From positions 1 through 8,731 of the forward strand of contig CACXBN010000133.1 in the NCBI GenBank assembly GCA_902765885.1: a stretch of DNA of 8,731 nucleotides, read 5' to 3'. The DNA is from an uncultured Ruminococcus sp. (lineage in GTDB: Bacteria; Bacillota; Clostridia; Oscillospirales; CAG-272). Below are positions 7,301-8,731 of the stretch, piece after piece (position 1 is the first letter of the stretch; the number at the start of each line of letters is the position of its first letter). The notes beneath the pieces are model-generated. The model did no database searches. It saw only the letters and a program-made list of their open reading frames with translations, and had not been told where the DNA came from. Both the position numbers and the translations under genes were made by a program.

Positions 7301-7541
7301 CCACCCTTATTATCCTCGAGATGAACTCCGCGGTCAGCGGCTCCATGTATATGCGGTCAGCGATCATCGGGTCGGTCATTATGGTTGCGGGATTTGAATT
7401 CGCAAGAATGACTTCGTAATTCTCCTCTTTGAGCGCAAGGCACGCCTGGGTCCCGGCATAGTCGAACTCGGCAGCCTGTCCGATGACTATGGGCCCCGAG
7501 CCGATTACGAGTATTTTTTTGATGTCAGTTCTTTTCGGCAT
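4350..7541 (-). CDS. carB: Carbamoyl-phosphate synthase large subunit
   Basis: This subunit (1063 aa, family about 1060-1075) makes carbamoyl phosphate from bicarbonate, two ATP and ammonia channelled from CarA. The sequence shows two homologous halves: a carboxyphosphate half with GSGPIVIGQ (14-22), LRPAFTLGGTGGG (168-180) and IEVNPR (297-302), then an oligomerisation region to about 545. A carbamoyl-phosphate half follows with GSGPIRIGQG (555-564), VRPSYVLGGRAM (703-714) and IEVNPRSSRT (829-838). An MGS-like allosteric domain occupies about 935-1055. Aligned by eye with the E. coli enzyme, the effector-site residues are kept at K945, T965, T968, K984 and N1006, so nucleotide regulation is plausible. 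The start is ATG 7541: the N-terminus MPKRTDIKKILVIG is typical, and AGGAG lies 9 nt upstream. The ATG at 7550, overlapping the carA stop as ATGA, sits directly on that site with no spacing. Confidence 0.97.
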   Translation of the reverse strand: MPKRTDIKKILVIGSGPIVIGQAAEFDYAGTQACLALKEENYEVILANSNPATIMTDPMIADRIYMEPLTAEFISRIIRVERPDAILPGIGGQTGLNLAMELEKSGVLRECSVELLGTRSSSIELAEDREKFKELCTKIGEPVLPSETVSTLEEGIAAAERIGYPVVLRPAFTLGGTGGGFAENRDELIPLLENAIALSPVSSVLVEKSVRGYKEIEYEVIRDSHDTAIAVCNMENVDPVGIHTGDSIVVCPSQTLTNLEYHILRDSALKVIRALEIEGGCNVQFALDPNSFSYYLIEVNPRVSRSSALASKASGYPIARVSAKIGIGMTLEEIRLANTPASFEPALDYVVTKMPRFPFDKFADEDNTLSTQMKATGEVMSIGRTFEESFLKGIRSLENGNCHIISEKFEKMKSGEIFEYISRGADDRISAIASLLRRGQDVDSISEKSLIDKFYISKIKNITEEEKTLKEHKWDKAVLLEAKRMGISDREIASLWESDERKVFSFRHENGIMPVYKMIDSCASEFDSYIPYFYSTYECENESVVSSKRKIVVLGSGPIRIGQGIEFDYSSVHAAQTIRKAGFEAIIINNNPETVSTDYTCSDKLYFEPLCIEDVMNILTLEKPDGVIVTLGGQTAINLAEPLESFGVKITGTGCEAIKRAENRDLFEKLLLSLGIPEPRGEAVTCLEDAMRTAGKIGYPVLVRPSYVLGGRAMQIVSKESGMREYLLSATEISADRPVLIDKYISGKEVEVDAVCDGTSVFVPGIMELVEKTGIHSGDSISVYPPCTLSERTKDKILDYTERLGLGIGIRGLYNIQFIVTEDEKIYVIEVNPRSSRTVPFISKATGIGIADIGVMVMLGHSLRDLGITTRTHTEKEKFYVKVPVFSFSKMHGLDAYLSPEMKSTGEAIGYDKKLHRAVYKAMIASGLRLRNYGTVLVSVADEDKAETVTLVRRFYEMGFSIEATTLTGEVLRDSGIKVKILSKPSEGSREVLDSIRSGHVSYVINTRAILSGVHYGDGVMIRSCAAENNVAMLTSLDTVRMLLDVLEEMTLSVSTIDDKGGE

Positions 7542-7546
7542 CTGTA

Positions 7547-8638
7547 TCATCTCCTGCTTTCTTCCATCATGCCGACAAAGCGGTCGAAAAGATAAGCGCA
7601 GTCACGAGGACCGGGAGCGCTTTCCGGGTGATACTGAACGCTCATGACCCGGTCAACCTTGTTTTCAAGTCCCTCAACGGTCCCGTCCAGAAGATTTATG
7701 TGCGTCACCGTCAGCGAAGTGCCCGGGAGGCTTTTTTCGTCTACTGCATATGAATGATTCTGTGATGTTATGTCAATTTTACCGTTTCCGAGGTCCTTGA
7801 CCGGATGGTTCCCTCCGCGGTGTCCGAATTTCAGCTTGTATGTCTTAGCTCCGTATGCCAGCGCGATTATCTGATGCCCGAGGCATATTCCGAACATGGG
7901 AAAGCGTCCGGAGAGCTGTCTTACCGTTTCGATGGTCTCTGTCACGTCTTCGGGGTTCCCGGGGCCGTTTGAAATGAAGATGCCGTCCGGATCCATGTTT
8001 ATTATCTCCTCGGCCCGTGTGTTCCAGGGGAAGACGGTTACGGAGCAAGACTTTTTCAGAAATGTTCTTATGATATTGCTCTTTATTCCGCAGTCTATTG
8101 CGGCGACCCTGAATTTTTCGTCCTGGGCCTCAAAAACGGAGACCGATTTCCGGCTCACTTTCGATACTGCGTCGGCGGGTATTTCGTGTCTTCCGATCTC
8201 ATTTATACATTCTTCCCTGTTTTTTGACGCATATGTTATTATGGCCTTTGAAGTGCCGTGTGATCGGATATGCCTTGCGAGTTTTCTCGTGTCTATTCCG
8301 CAGATTCCCGTGATGTCATATTTCTTCATTATCTCGTCAAGTGTCACCGAATATCTGAAGTTCGAAGGGGCAGTGCAGTATTCTCTGACGACAAGCGCTC
8401 CGATCGACGGCATGTCTGATTCGAAATCGTCGTTGTTGATCCCGCAGTTTCCGATAAGCGGATATGTCATGACGACAGCCTGATATGTATACGAAGGATC
8501 GGATAGTATCTCCTGATATCCGACAGGAGAAGTATTGAACACGATCTCCAGGACCTTATCGGTATCCGATCCGAAGGAATAGCCGTAATACTCTTCTCCA
8601 TCCTCCAGAATGATTTTTTTATCGGGTTGTTTTTTCAT
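7547..8638 (-). CDS. carA: Carbamoyl-phosphate synthase small subunit (glutaminase)
   Basis: This subunit (363 aa) hydrolyses glutamine and passes ammonia to CarB. The N-terminal small-subunit domain starts IILEDGEEYYGYSFG (9-23) and contains FNTSPVGYQEIL (34-45), TYPLIGNCGIN (58-68) and the GICGIDTRKLARHIR stretch (111-125). The class I glutamine amidotransferase domain spans about 177-355, with SNGPGNP (223-229), nucleophile Cys252 in GICLGHQ, and His337/Glu339 in QYHPE. TSQNHSYAV (291-299) is also typical. All catalytic residues are present and the length is normal. I start it at ATG 8638 with GAGG 8 nt upstream, giving the short family-like lead before LEDG. An in-frame TTG at the window edge (8731) would add 31 residues unlike the family, and they overlap the end of the previous gene. 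The stop lies 5 nt before the carB start. The enzyme is cytosolic and serves pyrimidine and arginine synthesis. Confidence 0.97.
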   Translation of the reverse strand: MKKQPDKKIILEDGEEYYGYSFGSDTDKVLEIVFNTSPVGYQEILSDPSYTYQAVVMTYPLIGNCGINNDDFESDMPSIGALVVREYCTAPSNFRYSVTLDEIMKKYDITGICGIDTRKLARHIRSHGTSKAIITYASKNREECINEIGRHEIPADAVSKVSRKSVSVFEAQDEKFRVAAIDCGIKSNIIRTFLKKSCSVTVFPWNTRAEEIINMDPDGIFISNGPGNPEDVTETIETVRQLSGRFPMFGICLGHQIIALAYGAKTYKLKFGHRGGNHPVKDLGNGKIDITSQNHSYAVDEKSLPGTSLTVTHINLLDGTVEGLENKVDRVMSVQYHPESAPGPRDCAYLFDRFVGMMEESRR

Positions 8639-8648
8639 AGCGGTGTCC

Positions 8649-8731
8649 TCACTTTGTGCGCTCGGAAAGTCGTTGTTCAAAGCGGTCTTTTCTCGTATCT
8701 GCCGGAATATCCGTGGGATATTCGCCGTCAA
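8649..8731 (-). CDS. 3' end of an unidentified upstream gene of the car operon
   Basis: One frame stays open for 26 codons from the right edge and ends at TGA (8651-8649), 10 nt before the carA ATG. The TGA is part of the carA ribosome binding region (TGAGGAC). The residues read DGEYPTDIPADTRK followed by DRFEQRLSERTK, a hydrophilic tail of normal coding character. Tight spacing suggests an operon gene, possibly another pyrimidine-pathway enzyme, but I cannot name it from 26 residues. The other two frames contain a stop or merge into the unlikely carA extension. Confidence 0.5.
   Translation of the reverse strand, partial: DGEYPTDIPADTRKDRFEQRLSERTK

Noticed and set aside
7896..8483. 195-codon open frame on the plus strand
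   Set aside because: Antisense shadow of carA, whose catalytic residues are all intact in the other strand.
8639..8731. N-terminal extension of carA from TTG at the edge
   Set aside because: It adds 31 residues not seen in the family, while the ATG at 8638 has a proper ribosome binding site and another frame here reads as the end of the previous gene.
1..8731. CRISPR arrays, tRNA/rRNA genes, insertion sequences, integrase or attachment sites
   Set aside because: No spaced repeat array, cloverleaf, transposase motif or long terminal inverted repeat was seen on either strand; the short repeats at 744-791 are too few and too short for CRISPR.

Overview
The window (about 50% GC) looks like a chromosomal segment of an anaerobic, probably gut-associated member of the Clostridia. 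The clues are a diaminopimelate pathway that uses LL-DAP aminotransferase (DapL), clostridial-style carA/carB, AGGAGG-type ribosome binding sites and a DUF3990/HTH accessory pair of a kind common in Firmicutes. This placement is an inference from protein character, not a database result. All convincing genes lie on the minus strand, so transcription runs from the right end to the left.

Right part (8731 down to 2386): a tightly packed biosynthetic operon. It starts with the last 26 codons of an unidentified gene, then carA, carB, dapF and dapL. Spacings are 10 nt, 5 nt, 1 nt and an 11-nt overlap, so the genes are almost certainly co-transcribed and translationally coupled. CarA and CarB form carbamoyl-phosphate synthase, which feeds pyrimidine and arginine synthesis. 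DapL and DapF make LL- and then meso-diaminopimelate for lysine and peptidoglycan. The start codons of carA, carB, dapF and dapL are best placed at internal ATGs chosen by Shine-Dalgarno position and family N-termini, not at the longest possible ORF.

Gap (2385 to 2183): 203 bp with a GC-rich hairpin and, further on, a near-consensus sigma-70 promoter (TTGACG, 17 bp, TAGAAT) that starts a new transcription unit.

Left part (2182 to beyond 1): an accessory module. A DUF3990 protein (ADP-ribosyltransferase-like fold, candidate toxin) overlaps by 20 nt a 234-residue protein with an unrecognised N-terminal domain and a C-terminal XRE-type helix-turn-helix (candidate antitoxin/autoregulator). After a 94-bp gap holding a perfect 16-bp palindrome and three iteron-like repeats comes a GTG-started ORF that runs off the left edge. 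That ORF appears to be two proteins joined in frame. An AT-rich first part (about 37% GC) leads, without a stop, into a second part (about 49% GC) that has its own very strong ribosome binding site and ATG. The left part is the most likely place for an undescribed system: a possible ART-type toxin-antitoxin pair with a third, double-domain partner.
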